This document shows, piece by piece, positions 50,648 through 59,871 of a stretch of DNA of 64,000 nt. Both the position numbers and the translations under genes were made by a program. Source of the DNA: Spirochaetota bacterium (lineage in GTDB: Bacteria > Spirochaetota > UBA4802 > JAFGJZ01); assembly GCA_016934935.1 (NCBI GenBank), contig JAFGRW010000054.1, positions 117,073 to 181,072 on the forward strand, written 5' to 3'. The notes beneath the pieces are model-generated. The model had not been told where the DNA came from and did not search any database. It saw only the letters and a program-made list of their open reading frames with translations. Positions within the stretch are counted from its first letter, which is position 1. Each line of letters opens with the position of its first letter.

Positions 50648-50681
50648 AAAAAAAAGATTACAGCTATAAAAAATAAAGTTA

Positions 50682-51134
50682 TTGACAGATAGAGTGCGAT
50701 TTCTGATAGTTATTCGCATGATAGAATATGAAGATAAGACCTGCTTTGGCTGTGGAGAGGGAAACCCGCGCGGCCTGCAATTAAAATTAAAATATGATCC
50801 TGATACCAAGACTGCTTACGGTGAGTATACTGCTGGTCAGGATCTCGAAGGCCCTCCAAATATCATTCATGCCGGTATTCTAGCGGCTATTCTTGATGAG
50901 ACCATGATTATGGTGAACAAGAATATGGAAGTTGTTGCATTAACAGGAGAGATAACTGTTCGCTATTTGCAGCCGGCTTTCATAGAGGAGAATCTTTATA
51001 TTCGAGGATGGCACGTGAAAAAGAATAAACGTGTTATCGAAAATCGTGCTGAAATTGAAAATGAGATGGGAAAGATTGTGGCACGTGCTAAAGGCAAGTA
51101 TCTAGAGGTCGACGAAATACCTCAGCCTGAATAA
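50682..51134 (+). CDS. PaaI/YbgC-like hotdog-fold thioesterase
   Basis: CFGCGEGNPRGLQLKLKYD...GPPNIIHAGILAAILDETM. Confidence 0.85.
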   Translation: MTDRVRFLIVIRMIEYEDKTCFGCGEGNPRGLQLKLKYDPDTKTAYGEYTAGQDLEGPPNIIHAGILAAILDETMIMVNKNMEVVALTGEITVRYLQPAFIEENLYIRGWHVKKNKRVIENRAEIENEMGKIVARAKGKYLEVDEIPQPE

Positions 51135-51138
51135 ATTG

Positions 51139-51222
51139 GCCGAAGTGGTGGAATTGGTAGACGCAGCGGACTCAAAATCCGCCGGAGGCAACTCTGTGGG
51201 GGTTCAAGTCCCCCCTTCGGCA
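51139..51222 (+). tRNA. tRNA-Leu (anticodon CAA)
   Basis: GCCGAAG acceptor, anticodon stem-loop GCGGA-CTCAAAA-TCCGC, variable arm, GGGGGTTCAAGTCCCCC T-arm, discriminator A. Confidence 0.96.
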
Positions 51223-51240
51223 ATAGTGATCTTAAAACAA

Positions 51241-51268
51241 AAAAGCCGTCTTGCAGACGGTTTTTTTA
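51241..51268 (+). terminator. Rho-independent terminator after tRNA-Leu
   Basis: CCGTCT-TGC-AGACGG followed by TTTTTTT. Confidence 0.92.
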
Positions 51269-51377
51269 TGTTTAAATAAAGTCTTTAAAAGGTGCTTGCA
51301 TATATACGTAACTATTATGTTTTGTGGTTATCTTAACAGAAGTGTTTAAGTGAATAAATTTAATATTTGAGGTATCT

Positions 51378-52901
51378 ATGTCAGTATCGTCTTCAGATAA
51401 TCAGAAAAAATTTGATGAATTTTTTCAAAGCATGGAGCAGGATATTTTTGCAAATGCGAATAGTGTACAAAAAGACGAGGGTAAACCTGTAAAGGAAACC
51501 GAATTTAGCTTTGATTTAAAACCAGAAGAGCTAGAGACGTATCTTAATAAATATGTTGTTGGACAACAAAATTCCATTGAAGTCATTGCTACAAAGGTAT
51601 GTACTCATTTTAACAGGATGAAACTCGAAAAAGAACTTTCGGACGATGAACGGGTTACCGGCTCGATCAAGAGTAATATTTTGCTGATTGGACCTACCGG
51701 AGTAGGTAAAACATATATAATAAAACTCATAGCGGATAAGATAGGTGTTCCTTTTGTAAAGGCCGATGCGACTAAATTCAGTGAAACTGGTTATGTAGGT
51801 GGTGATGTAGAGGATCTTGTTCGTGAACTTGTTCATGAAGCAGATGAGGATATTTCCAAAGCGGAATACGGAATAATATATCTTGATGAGATTGATAAAA
51901 TTGCTTCTTCTTCGAGTGGGCATGGAATTGATGTTTCGAGGTCTGGTGTTCAGCGAAATCTTTTGAAATTAATGGAAGAGGCTGATGTCGATTTAAAAAC
52001 TCCTCACGATCTTGCATCACAGGTAGAAGCCGCTATGGAAGCACAGCGAACCGGGCATGTTAAGCGGAAAAAAATTAATACGCGCAATATTCTTTTTATA
52101 TGTTCGGGAGCTTTTTCAGGATTACAGGACATAATAAAAAAAAGAATGAACCTTCAGGCTATAGGTTTTGATAGTGGAAATAGTGATAAGAAAGCATTTT
52201 TAGAAACGGAAATACTGGCTGAAACACGAACTGAAGACCTTCTTGAGTACGGGTTCGAGTCAGAATTTATTGGGCGTTTGCCTGTAACCGTTGTTTTGAA
52301 TGATGTTAACGAAGACGTATTGTATCAGATTCTTAAAAATCGTTACAGTACGGTAGTTAATGGTAAAAAACTCGATTTTCTGGCTTACGGTATCAGACTC
52401 TTCTTCGAAGATGAGGCTTTGCGTATATTGGCAAAGAGGGCAGCTTCGGAACATACTGGGGCAAGAGGTCTGCTTAGCGTATTTGAAAAAGTTTTGATTA
52501 AGTACGAAAAAATAATGCCGTCACTTCATTATGAAGAGCTTGTCGTTGATGCTGATCTGGTGAATAATCCGGAAAAGAAGCTAAAAGAGTTATTATTAAA
52601 TGACAATATAAAGGGATTTCAGTCTGATTTTTTGGCGGCTCATGGAATATATCTGGATTTTTCGGATGAGGCAATGGAACTTATACAACAAAGGGCTTCG
52701 GTTGAACATAAAAGTTTTAAGGCAATATGTGAAGATCTTTTTAGGGATTATGCTTATGCCATTAAATTATTAAAAAGGGAGCAGTTTACAATTACTGCGG
52801 AGGCTGTACAAGATTCCTCAGGTTATATTGAAAGATATATTAAAGACAACTATAAAAAGAGTTCAGTGAACGTATCACAGGATGATACGGGTTCTGTTTA
52901 A
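51378..52901 (+). CDS. ClpX-like AAA+ unfoldase lacking N-terminal zinc domain
   Basis: NILLIGPTGVGKTYIIKLIADKIGVPFVKADATKFSETGYVGGDVEDLVREL, IIYLDEIDKIA, HTGARGL sensor-2; IGF tripeptide present; no CxxC..CxxC N-terminus. Confidence 0.88.
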   Translation: MSVSSSDNQKKFDEFFQSMEQDIFANANSVQKDEGKPVKETEFSFDLKPEELETYLNKYVVGQQNSIEVIATKVCTHFNRMKLEKELSDDERVTGSIKSNILLIGPTGVGKTYIIKLIADKIGVPFVKADATKFSETGYVGGDVEDLVRELVHEADEDISKAEYGIIYLDEIDKIASSSSGHGIDVSRSGVQRNLLKLMEEADVDLKTPHDLASQVEAAMEAQRTGHVKRKKINTRNILFICSGAFSGLQDIIKKRMNLQAIGFDSGNSDKKAFLETEILAETRTEDLLEYGFESEFIGRLPVTVVLNDVNEDVLYQILKNRYSTVVNGKKLDFLAYGIRLFFEDEALRILAKRAASEHTGARGLLSVFEKVLIKYEKIMPSLHYEELVVDADLVNNPEKKLKELLLNDNIKGFQSDFLAAHGIYLDFSDEAMELIQQRASVEHKSFKAICEDLFRDYAYAIKLLKREQFTITAEAVQDSSGYIERYIKDNYKKSSVNVSQDDTGSV

Positions 52902-52955
52902 GATAACGCACTAAGCTGCTTGGAATATCAGTAAATATGGACAAATAAAGTTATA

Positions 52956-53417
52956 CTATTCGATATATTTACCGAGTTCCTCGGCGTAAGCGGTACTGTT
53001 TTTTATAAAGTCAGTTTCCCAAGCTGAAATAAATACTGAAAATGATTCTTTGTAATATGGGAGTGGATAACATGCTGTTATTACAAGGTCGTTTTGCGAG
53101 TCAATTGTGTATTTTGAGACTATCGAACTGATATTTATTCTATTTACAAGTTCAAGGTAAGCTGTCTTTTGTGATAAAGAATTTTTTTTGTGTTTAAACC
53201 AGGCACGAAGCACTATTGCTCCACGTGTTTGAATTATATCAAAACCGGGTTTGGTCGGGTGCTTTACTATTATAGTATCATTGTTGATTTTAGCAAGATA
53301 GCCAAGATATGATAGATGGTCGATGATTTTTTTATGGACTATCGACTGTTCAGCAGCATTGATATTTAAGCAGACTATGAATATTGCAATAGTCAGTTTT
53401 TTCATGTTCTCTCCCAA
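52956..53417 (-). CDS. Hypothetical exported protein (YbjN-like fold possible)
   Basis: Signal-like N-terminus LTIAIFIVCLNINAAEQ; 153 aa. Confidence 0.5.
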   Translation of the reverse strand: MGENMKKLTIAIFIVCLNINAAEQSIVHKKIIDHLSYLGYLAKINNDTIIVKHPTKPGFDIIQTRGAIVLRAWFKHKKNSLSQKTAYLELVNRINISSIVSKYTIDSQNDLVITACYPLPYYKESFSVFISAWETDFIKNSTAYAEELGKYIE

Positions 53418-53532
53418 CAGATTAGAGCTATGGATTAAGTTAATGGAGTTATTGTTTTTGTAAACGTAAAATAAATAAAAATTTCAGATAATGCTTAATT
53501 GTATGTCTGTTAAAACTGTATTTGAGGTTTTT

Positions 53533-54576
53533 ATGTTCCATTCTTATAAAAAGATAGCATTTTTTGTTTTCCTTGTTGCTATATCAAGTTTGTCCTCACA
53601 GGAAAAATCTGTTGATCGACCTGGATTGATAGATAAAACATCGTTAAAAGCTCCATCTTCTTTTACCAAACAATCAGTAAAATCAGCGGTTTTTGATATT
53701 CACATGGCAAGAGTGACTCTCTGCAGCCGCTCTTTTGAACAGGGAGATTTAGCATATGTTGAAATAGTACCTCAGGATGAGTCAAATCTTGATAGCATGA
53801 AGATAACATATTATGGTAAAAAAAAGAGAAAACGAACTATTGCATATATTCCGGTAACACGATTGGAATGGGGGTATCGTGCTTTTATTCCGTTGGATCC
53901 CGACTCGGATCCTGGGAAACACACGGTTTCTCTTTACTACAAAGCAAATGGGCGTGAAGTCCAGAAAAATCTTGTGTTTAAGGTTTTAAAACGTAATTTT
54001 GAGAAAAGTACTTACCCATTATATTTTAAAGGTTATTCAACTGCTGGTAAATTAAAACCCGAGACCAAAAAATTCATTGAAGAATCCAGAATAAAAAAAG
54101 AGAAGGCTTTCGCATCAAGAGAAGATGACTATATAAATAACAGTCTGTCACATCCGAGAGACATGCACTATATAACATCATCTTTTTGGGCAAAAAGAAC
54201 ATATAAAAGATACCGAAGACTTAAAAACGGTAAGCGAAAGCGGTTAAAGGATACGGTGAAAATTCATAGGGGTATTGACTTAAGAGGGAAGCGGGGGACT
54301 CCTGTTTACGCAATGGCTCGAGGCAAGGTAGTGCTCGCGGATAAACTCTATTATGAGGGTAATATGGTAATTATTGACCATGGTAACCGGATATTTTCTT
54401 ATTACATGCATCTTGACAATTTCAGTGTAAACGAGGATGATATTGTTTCCTCGGGCTGTGAGTTAGGGGCGGTGGGATCAACTGGAAGATCGACTGCACC
54501 GCATCTTCATGTCTCTTTGGTGGTTGCCGGTGTGCAGGTAGATCCTCTTTCGCTTCTTGTGTTGCCCGTTAGATGA
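53533..54576 (+). CDS. Exported M23-family metallopeptidase
   Basis: Signal peptide; HRGIDLRGKRGTPVYAMARGKVV...HLHVSLVV. Confidence 0.9.
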   Translation: MFHSYKKIAFFVFLVAISSLSSQEKSVDRPGLIDKTSLKAPSSFTKQSVKSAVFDIHMARVTLCSRSFEQGDLAYVEIVPQDESNLDSMKITYYGKKKRKRTIAYIPVTRLEWGYRAFIPLDPDSDPGKHTVSLYYKANGREVQKNLVFKVLKRNFEKSTYPLYFKGYSTAGKLKPETKKFIEESRIKKEKAFASREDDYINNSLSHPRDMHYITSSFWAKRTYKRYRRLKNGKRKRLKDTVKIHRGIDLRGKRGTPVYAMARGKVVLADKLYYEGNMVIIDHGNRIFSYYMHLDNFSVNEDDIVSSGCELGAVGSTGRSTAPHLHVSLVVAGVQVDPLSLLVLPVR

Positions 54577-54732
54577 TTTTTATGTGTTGTTGTTTTAAAT
54601 AATTAAAACCGTTATAGCAAAAATAATTTTTAAAAGAAGGATTTTAAGATATTACAGTTTAAAATAGACTTTATATAATTTATAATGTCTGAGATAATGA
54701 CCCTGTTTTGCATTTTAGGAGGAAAACAAAGG

Positions 54733-55029
54733 ATGAAATTTGATAAATTTACTCGTGTAGAAGGCGATTCTTGCGGAACAATTCAGCTATTTGGACTATC
54801 AACCTGTATTTGGTGCAAGAAGACTAAAGAATATCTGGATAGTAAGGGCGTTGAATATTACTATGTTTTTGTTGATTTATTAAATGAGAGTGAAAAAGAA
54901 GAAGCTAAAAAACTTATCAAAAAATGGAATAATGATATTTCGTATCCAACGATAATAATAAATGAGAGTCGTTCAGTTGTCGGATTTGATGAAGATGAGA
55001 TAGACCGGGAGATTGCACGTAATGAGTAA
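54733..55029 (+). CDS. Glutaredoxin-like protein
   Basis: IQLFGLSTCIWCKKTKEYLDSKGVEYYYVFVD..ISYPTIII; AGGAGG upstream of ATG 54733. Confidence 0.88.
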   Translation: MKFDKFTRVEGDSCGTIQLFGLSTCIWCKKTKEYLDSKGVEYYYVFVDLLNESEKEEAKKLIKKWNNDISYPTIIINESRSVVGFDEDEIDREIARNE

Positions 55030-55537
55030 AAATAATTCGAATTTAGAAGAATCTGAAGTTGATGGTCTTTACCGTATAGTAGAGCGTGATGCCCACGAGG
55101 GTGGATATTTGCTGAATCCTGATGATTCATTTACACGAGAATTGATTCGGGGATTGGTTGTAAACACCAAGCGCTATGGGTATGCGGCATGTCCTTGCAG
55201 ATTAGCATCCGGTAATGAGGCTTTAGACAGGGATATGGTATGTCCTTGTGATTATCGTGATGCAGATTTGAATGAGTACGGAGCCTGTTACTGTGCTCTG
55301 TATGTTACTGAAGAAGTTGCTTCTGGTAAGCGAAAGTTAAAGCCATTACCGGATAGGCGGGAAAGAGAGTTGGAAAAGAAAAAAAAAGATAAAGGTGAAC
55401 CAGTAAAAAATATATCAGGTTTATCTTATCCGGTATGGAGATGTAGTGTGTGCGGTTATCTTGCGGCAAGGAGTATGCCGCCTGAAAAGTGCCCTATTTG
55501 TAAAGTATCAAAAGAGCGATTTGAAAAATTTATCTGA
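55022..55537 (+). CDS. Ferredoxin:thioredoxin reductase catalytic-subunit-like protein with C-terminal rubredoxin-like domain
   Basis: YGYAACPCR...MVCPCDYR...GACYCALYVTEE cysteine pattern; C-terminal WRCSVCGYLA..PPEKCPICKVSKERFEKF. Confidence 0.9.
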   Translation: MSKNNSNLEESEVDGLYRIVERDAHEGGYLLNPDDSFTRELIRGLVVNTKRYGYAACPCRLASGNEALDRDMVCPCDYRDADLNEYGACYCALYVTEEVASGKRKLKPLPDRRERELEKKKKDKGEPVKNISGLSYPVWRCSVCGYLAARSMPPEKCPICKVSKERFEKFI

Positions 55538-55623
55538 TTGAATTAGTTATGCGTAAATGAGGATGATTTGTTTGTTTTTTGATCTAATATTATAAATAAA
55601 ATTTATATAATGGCAGGTGTGGT

Positions 55624-55926
55624 ATGATTAAGCATATAGTCATGTGGAAACTAAAAGACGATGTTGATGGTTTAACAAAAGATCAAACAGCTCTTTTGCT
55701 AAAAAAAGAAATTGAATTAATGAAAGAAAAAATTCCGCAAATAGTTAAAATTGAGGCTGGAATTAATTATAATCACGGACCTATTGCGTATGATCTTTGC
55801 CTTTATTCAGAATTTGAAAATGATGATGATCTTGCTATTTACCAGGATCATCCGGACCATGCGGTTGTTAAAGAACTCGTTGTAAAATATGCTGAAAACG
55901 GAGTTGTGGTTGACTATGAGATATAA
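55624..55926 (+). CDS. Dabb (stress-responsive A/B barrel) domain protein
   Basis: MIKHIVMWKLKDD...YQDHPDHAVVKELV. Confidence 0.85.
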   Translation: MIKHIVMWKLKDDVDGLTKDQTALLLKKEIELMKEKIPQIVKIEAGINYNHGPIAYDLCLYSEFENDDDLAIYQDHPDHAVVKELVVKYAENGVVVDYEI

Positions 55927-56548
55927 AATAATATTCAAGATAATATTGTTAGGAATTGTATTTTCTGCATTATCTTGCAGTAAAAATAATGAAGAGAACA
56001 GTATAAAGAATAAGGAGAAAAAGATACTAATGAATGGCGAAATAGTAATCACACTTGATTCAGAAAAGGCACCTTTGTCGGCTGAAAACTTTATTTCATA
56101 TGTGAATGATGGGTTTTTTGACGGTACAATATTTCATCGTGTAATACCGGGATTTGTTGTACAGGGGGGGGGATTTACTCAGGAAATGGATCAGAAAAAA
56201 ACAAAAGATCCCGTAAAAAACGAAGCAGATAACGGATTATCGAATGTTCGTGGTTCAGTAGCGATGGCTCGAACACAAATTGTTGATTCGGCTACTTCTC
56301 AGTTTTATATAAATTTAAAAGACAATGTAATGCTTGATCATAAAGGAAAAGACGATCAGAATTATGGCTATTGTGTATTTGGTCATATTACTTCGGGAAT
56401 GGAATTTGTAGATAAAATTGCTGGAGTCAAAACTGGAAACTCTGGTTTTCATCGAGATGTTCCTGAGATACCAGTAGTTATCAAGAGTGCCGTATTGGGT
56501 GACGATGGTAAGACTGTTACGTTTACAATAGAACAGGCCACAGAGTAG
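55916..56548 (+). CDS. Cyclophilin-type peptidyl-prolyl isomerase, putative lipoprotein
   Basis: FHRVIPGFVVQGGGFT; SATSQFYINLKDN; lipobox-like SALSC after ATG 55916. Confidence 0.92.
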   Translation: MRYKIIFKIILLGIVFSALSCSKNNEENSIKNKEKKILMNGEIVITLDSEKAPLSAENFISYVNDGFFDGTIFHRVIPGFVVQGGGFTQEMDQKKTKDPVKNEADNGLSNVRGSVAMARTQIVDSATSQFYINLKDNVMLDHKGKDDQNYGYCVFGHITSGMEFVDKIAGVKTGNSGFHRDVPEIPVVIKSAVLGDDGKTVTFTIEQATE

Positions 56549-56553
56549 GTATT

Positions 56554-57639
56554 ATGGAAAACCGTGACATCGAGCAGTATTTCAAAGAGATGATGAGTGC
56601 CGAAAAATCGGCTGACCATTCGATTATTACTTCTCTTGAGAAAAAAGTTTATGATATGAAAAATTTAATAGAGATTGGAATAAGTCTGTCATCAAATCTT
56701 GATTTTAAGAGCCTTGTTGACGCGGTTTTGTATAGTTGTATAGGGCAACTGTTTATAGATAAAATTGCTATTCTTTTGCAAGTAGATATCGATTCGAACT
56801 GTTATTATATACATTCACATAAAGGATATGATATTGCTTCCATAAGTGATGAAATTATCCTGGGTGAAAATTCTGTTTTGAGTAGTTTTCTTCAGGATCA
56901 CCCTGAGCCACATGATTATGAAACTTTAAGGAAAATACCCGAACTGACTGAAGACTTAAACGCAATTAATGATTTATCCCCTATATTAATTGTACCAATG
57001 AAGTCAAAGAATAGTCTTAATGGTATAATAATAGTCGGTAACAAAATGCTTGGTACACCGTTTACTACCGATGAAAAGGAGTTTTTACGGCAGTTGTCGA
57101 GGTTTTCAGCGACTGCTGTCGAAAACTCTCGACTCTACCTAATGGCCACTCAGGATCGAATGACTCGTTTACATGTACATCATTTTTTTCAGGACAAGTT
57201 GCTGGAAGAGATGAAGCGCTCTCAGCGAAGCGGCGAGCCTCTCTCTCTGTTCATAACGGATATTGACCATTTTAAGAAATTTAATGATGTGTATGGTCAT
57301 CAGCAGGGTGACTCTGTTTTGAAAGAGGTTGCTCGTTTGATGCGTGAGTCGGTGAGAGCTACTGACTGTGCTGCACGTTATGGGGGGGAAGAGTTTGCTG
57401 TGATCTTGCCTGGAGCCTCTATCGAGTTGGCTTCTGAAGTTGCCAATAGATTACGCAAGACTATTGAAAAGCACGAATTTCCGGGGCAGAATGAGCCTTT
57501 GCATGTCGCGATATCTGCCGGTGTCGCGCAGTATGATCCCGAAAGAGATTTGCATAAAGAAGATCTTATTGAGCGTGCTGATAAGGCTCTTTACAAGGCA
57601 AAGGAGTCTGGAAGAAACAGGGTTGCTGTTTTTAGATAA
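56554..57639 (+). CDS. Diguanylate cyclase with GAF-like sensor domain
   Basis: ARYGGEEFAVILPG (GGEEF), GAF-like N-terminal region. Confidence 0.92.
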   Translation: MENRDIEQYFKEMMSAEKSADHSIITSLEKKVYDMKNLIEIGISLSSNLDFKSLVDAVLYSCIGQLFIDKIAILLQVDIDSNCYYIHSHKGYDIASISDEIILGENSVLSSFLQDHPEPHDYETLRKIPELTEDLNAINDLSPILIVPMKSKNSLNGIIIVGNKMLGTPFTTDEKEFLRQLSRFSATAVENSRLYLMATQDRMTRLHVHHFFQDKLLEEMKRSQRSGEPLSLFITDIDHFKKFNDVYGHQQGDSVLKEVARLMRESVRATDCAARYGGEEFAVILPGASIELASEVANRLRKTIEKHEFPGQNEPLHVAISAGVAQYDPERDLHKEDLIERADKALYKAKESGRNRVAVFR

Positions 57640-57905
57640 AGGGAACTTCGAACAATTACCATTTCTGTAACGGCTATGCCGTTTAAAGAGGTATAATAGT
57701 GAGAATTTATCTCGTTGCCACTCGAAAAAGCGCTCATAAATTTCGCTTTGAGGCAAAGGAAATTTGTGGCTTTATTAAAGGAATTTTTCGTGTTACCCGT
57801 GTGGCTTTTATCTAGTGCTAAAAGCTTATTGTTCTGATAAGAACAACCTACAAGGGCAAGTTCCTTGTTAAAGAGTTAATTATTAGAGATTGCCTGTAAC
57901 TATTT
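57638..57905 (+). repeat. Longest copy (R4) of the interspersed repeat
   Basis: AGGGAACTTCGAACAATTAC left end, AACGGCTATGCCGTT, CATAAATTTCGCTTTG/CAAAGGAAATTTGTG, GGAATTTTTCGTGTTACCCGTG, TTGTTCTGATAAGAACAA, ACAAGGGCAAGTTCCTTGT, TTAATTATTAGAGATTGCC right end. Confidence 0.85.
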
Positions 57906-57918
57906 TAATGTTATATTA

Positions 57919-57954
57919 AAAAAAGTGATGAACAAAATAAGTTCATCACTTTTG
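57919..57954. terminator. Bidirectional intrinsic terminator between convergent genes
   Basis: AAAAGTGATGAAC-AAAATAA-GTTCATCACTTTT perfect 13-bp stem. Confidence 0.85.
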
Positions 57955-58014
57955 CTATTGCTAACTATTGAAGGGGCAAATGCAATATTACTAATTCAAT
58001 TCAAAAATTAAATC

Positions 58015-58425
58015 TTACTTTCGGTCAAGAGTTGTAGTCCCATCAATTATCCATTTAGTAAAATCCCAGTATTCACCAGATTTAATAAGGGTGAATGTGT
58101 TTTTATGCTCCATGCCTGAATCATCATCATGGTATGCTGTCGCGGAACCGGTATCTCCACGTTCAGATGTTGATATATCGGTAAATTCAAGATTAGCTGT
58201 TCCCACCGAACCTCTCAAAGTTGTGATACTTGCTATACCCGAACCCCCGGCATTGGAGCCATCTGAAAAAAGAGCTGTGATTTCGGCTTCGCTACCCGAG
58301 TTATAGGCATCCTGAAGGTCAAGAACCGCATTCTTTATGCCATCTGTTTCGCTCTCATCGTCTTCACAGGAAATGAAGATGAGTAATGCAAGGATTATAG
58401 ATGCAATTGTAAATATTTTTTTCAT
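58015..58425 (-). CDS. Putative lipoprotein
   Basis: Lipobox-like IFISC; 136 aa, similar in layout to SnoaL/DUF4878-type secreted proteins. Confidence 0.6.
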   Translation of the reverse strand: MKKIFTIASIILALLIFISCEDDESETDGIKNAVLDLQDAYNSGSEAEITALFSDGSNAGGSGIASITTLRGSVGTANLEFTDISTSERGDTGSATAYHDDDSGMEHKNTFTLIKSGEYWDFTKWIIDGTTTLDRK

Positions 58426-58454
58426 TTATTTGGTCTCCTGATTATAATAACAGT

Positions 58455-59495
58455 TTAGCGTCTGTTTCGTTTTTTTCTAAGCTCATCTCTTTTTTGTTTC
58501 GCTTCAACTGCTGCTTTGATGTATTTAATATAGTACTTTTTATAAAGATCGTCTATTTCCATATATAATTTATTAATTTCTGCTGTACGATTAGATCGAT
58601 CAATGGTTTCGTATGTTAAATCCGAAAAATCTTTAACCATGCCCATTTTATAGGCGTTCACTATTGCCCTAAAAGAGGCGAGGTGAAGTTTCTGAGCTGC
58701 CTGAAAGGAGAGTTTCGCGTTTTCCTCAAATTTGGCTGTATTTCCATCGGCTTTGAATTTTTTTGCCAACTCATCGTATTTGATCTTTTCTTTCTGGTTA
58801 AACTCTTTTATTTCTTCCAGTTCTGTTATATCATTGTCAAGTTTTTTAATTTTTTTCAAAGATTCGTTAAGAACAGATTCTTCATTGCCTTTAAGCTGAT
58901 TTTTTGAGTCACTAATCCATTTGTTCCACTCGGAGATTTTAATGTCTTCAACTTCTGATGGGTCACCGCCATATGGCACAGTGGTTTCCTGGTTAGCGTT
59001 TACAAGCACAGTTCGTGAGGAACCTGTAATCGCTACCCGTCCTTTTTGTACCTGCAGAACAGATGTTCCGTCATAACCTGCTGCTACAAGAAATTCTGTA
59101 CCTCTAACAGCACAGACTGTCGACACTGTATTAACTTTAAAACCTGAATTATTGTTTTGAAGCTTGTCCATTTTAAGTTGAACTGTTCCACGCGTCATAT
59201 CGAGAGATTGCACTTTCTTCTCTTCATCGATATCCTGTCCAATCGCTAATTGAGTATTTTCATTAACCTTAATAGTGTTGCCGTCCATATCGATCTGAAT
59301 GTAGGCCTTTGAGCCTGTTTTAACGGTATCACCGTTTACAAGTTTTTGGTTCATACTGGCTTTTTGCCAAGTATCAGAGCCGAATGGCTTGATTTTTGCC
59401 TCTCCGACAAAAAACTTTATCTGCATGGCAGAAAATGCCGGGAGTGAAAAGGTCATGGCGAATAGTATTAATAGGAGTTTTTTTACAGTAATCAT
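58455..59495 (-). CDS. FecR-domain exported protein with C-terminal coiled coil
   Basis: ALTFSLPAFSA signal; VNGDTVKTGSKAYIQIDMDGNTIKVNENTQLAIG...VCAVRGTEFLVAAG. Confidence 0.88.
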   Translation of the reverse strand: MITVKKLLLILFAMTFSLPAFSAMQIKFFVGEAKIKPFGSDTWQKASMNQKLVNGDTVKTGSKAYIQIDMDGNTIKVNENTQLAIGQDIDEEKKVQSLDMTRGTVQLKMDKLQNNNSGFKVNTVSTVCAVRGTEFLVAAGYDGTSVLQVQKGRVAITGSSRTVLVNANQETTVPYGGDPSEVEDIKISEWNKWISDSKNQLKGNEESVLNESLKKIKKLDNDITELEEIKEFNQKEKIKYDELAKKFKADGNTAKFEENAKLSFQAAQKLHLASFRAIVNAYKMGMVKDFSDLTYETIDRSNRTAEINKLYMEIDDLYKKYYIKYIKAAVEAKQKRDELRKKRNRR

Positions 59496-59790
59496 ATCTT
59501 ACCTTCTTTTTTGTTGGATTAACCGTTTTGCGATGAATATAATAATATTAAAATACGGAAAACCCCTTTTTTTAAGTAAAAGAAAGACCATTTTTTGGAA
59601 CAAAAGTTATTGTATAGTTACAAAAAATGATTAAAACAAAATCTTTAGTGTCCATTTATTCATTGTTATACGGTATTGGCTAATTTTCAAGCCAAATAAT
59701 CATTTTTCTAAATTTAAGACACTTTATTGCTCTTGACATTGAACATAATTTGAAGATGTGTCGTATTAATGTGACTGTTATCGGTTGCAT

Positions 59791-59818
59791 TTGCAATTTT
59801 GCAATTTTGCAATTTTGC
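59791..59818 (+). repeat. Short tandem repeat (TTGCAATT)x3.5
   Basis: TTGCAATTTTGCAATTTTGCAATTTTGC. Confidence 0.95.
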
Positions 59819-59839
59819 CTGAATCAATAATATGATTCT

Positions 59840-59871
59840 CTTGACGTAATATTATGATTATCTGTATATAA
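59840..59871 (+). promoter_or_regulatory. Candidate sigma-70 promoter
   Basis: TTGACG-N18-TATATA upstream of the EIIA-CBS gene. Confidence 0.45.
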
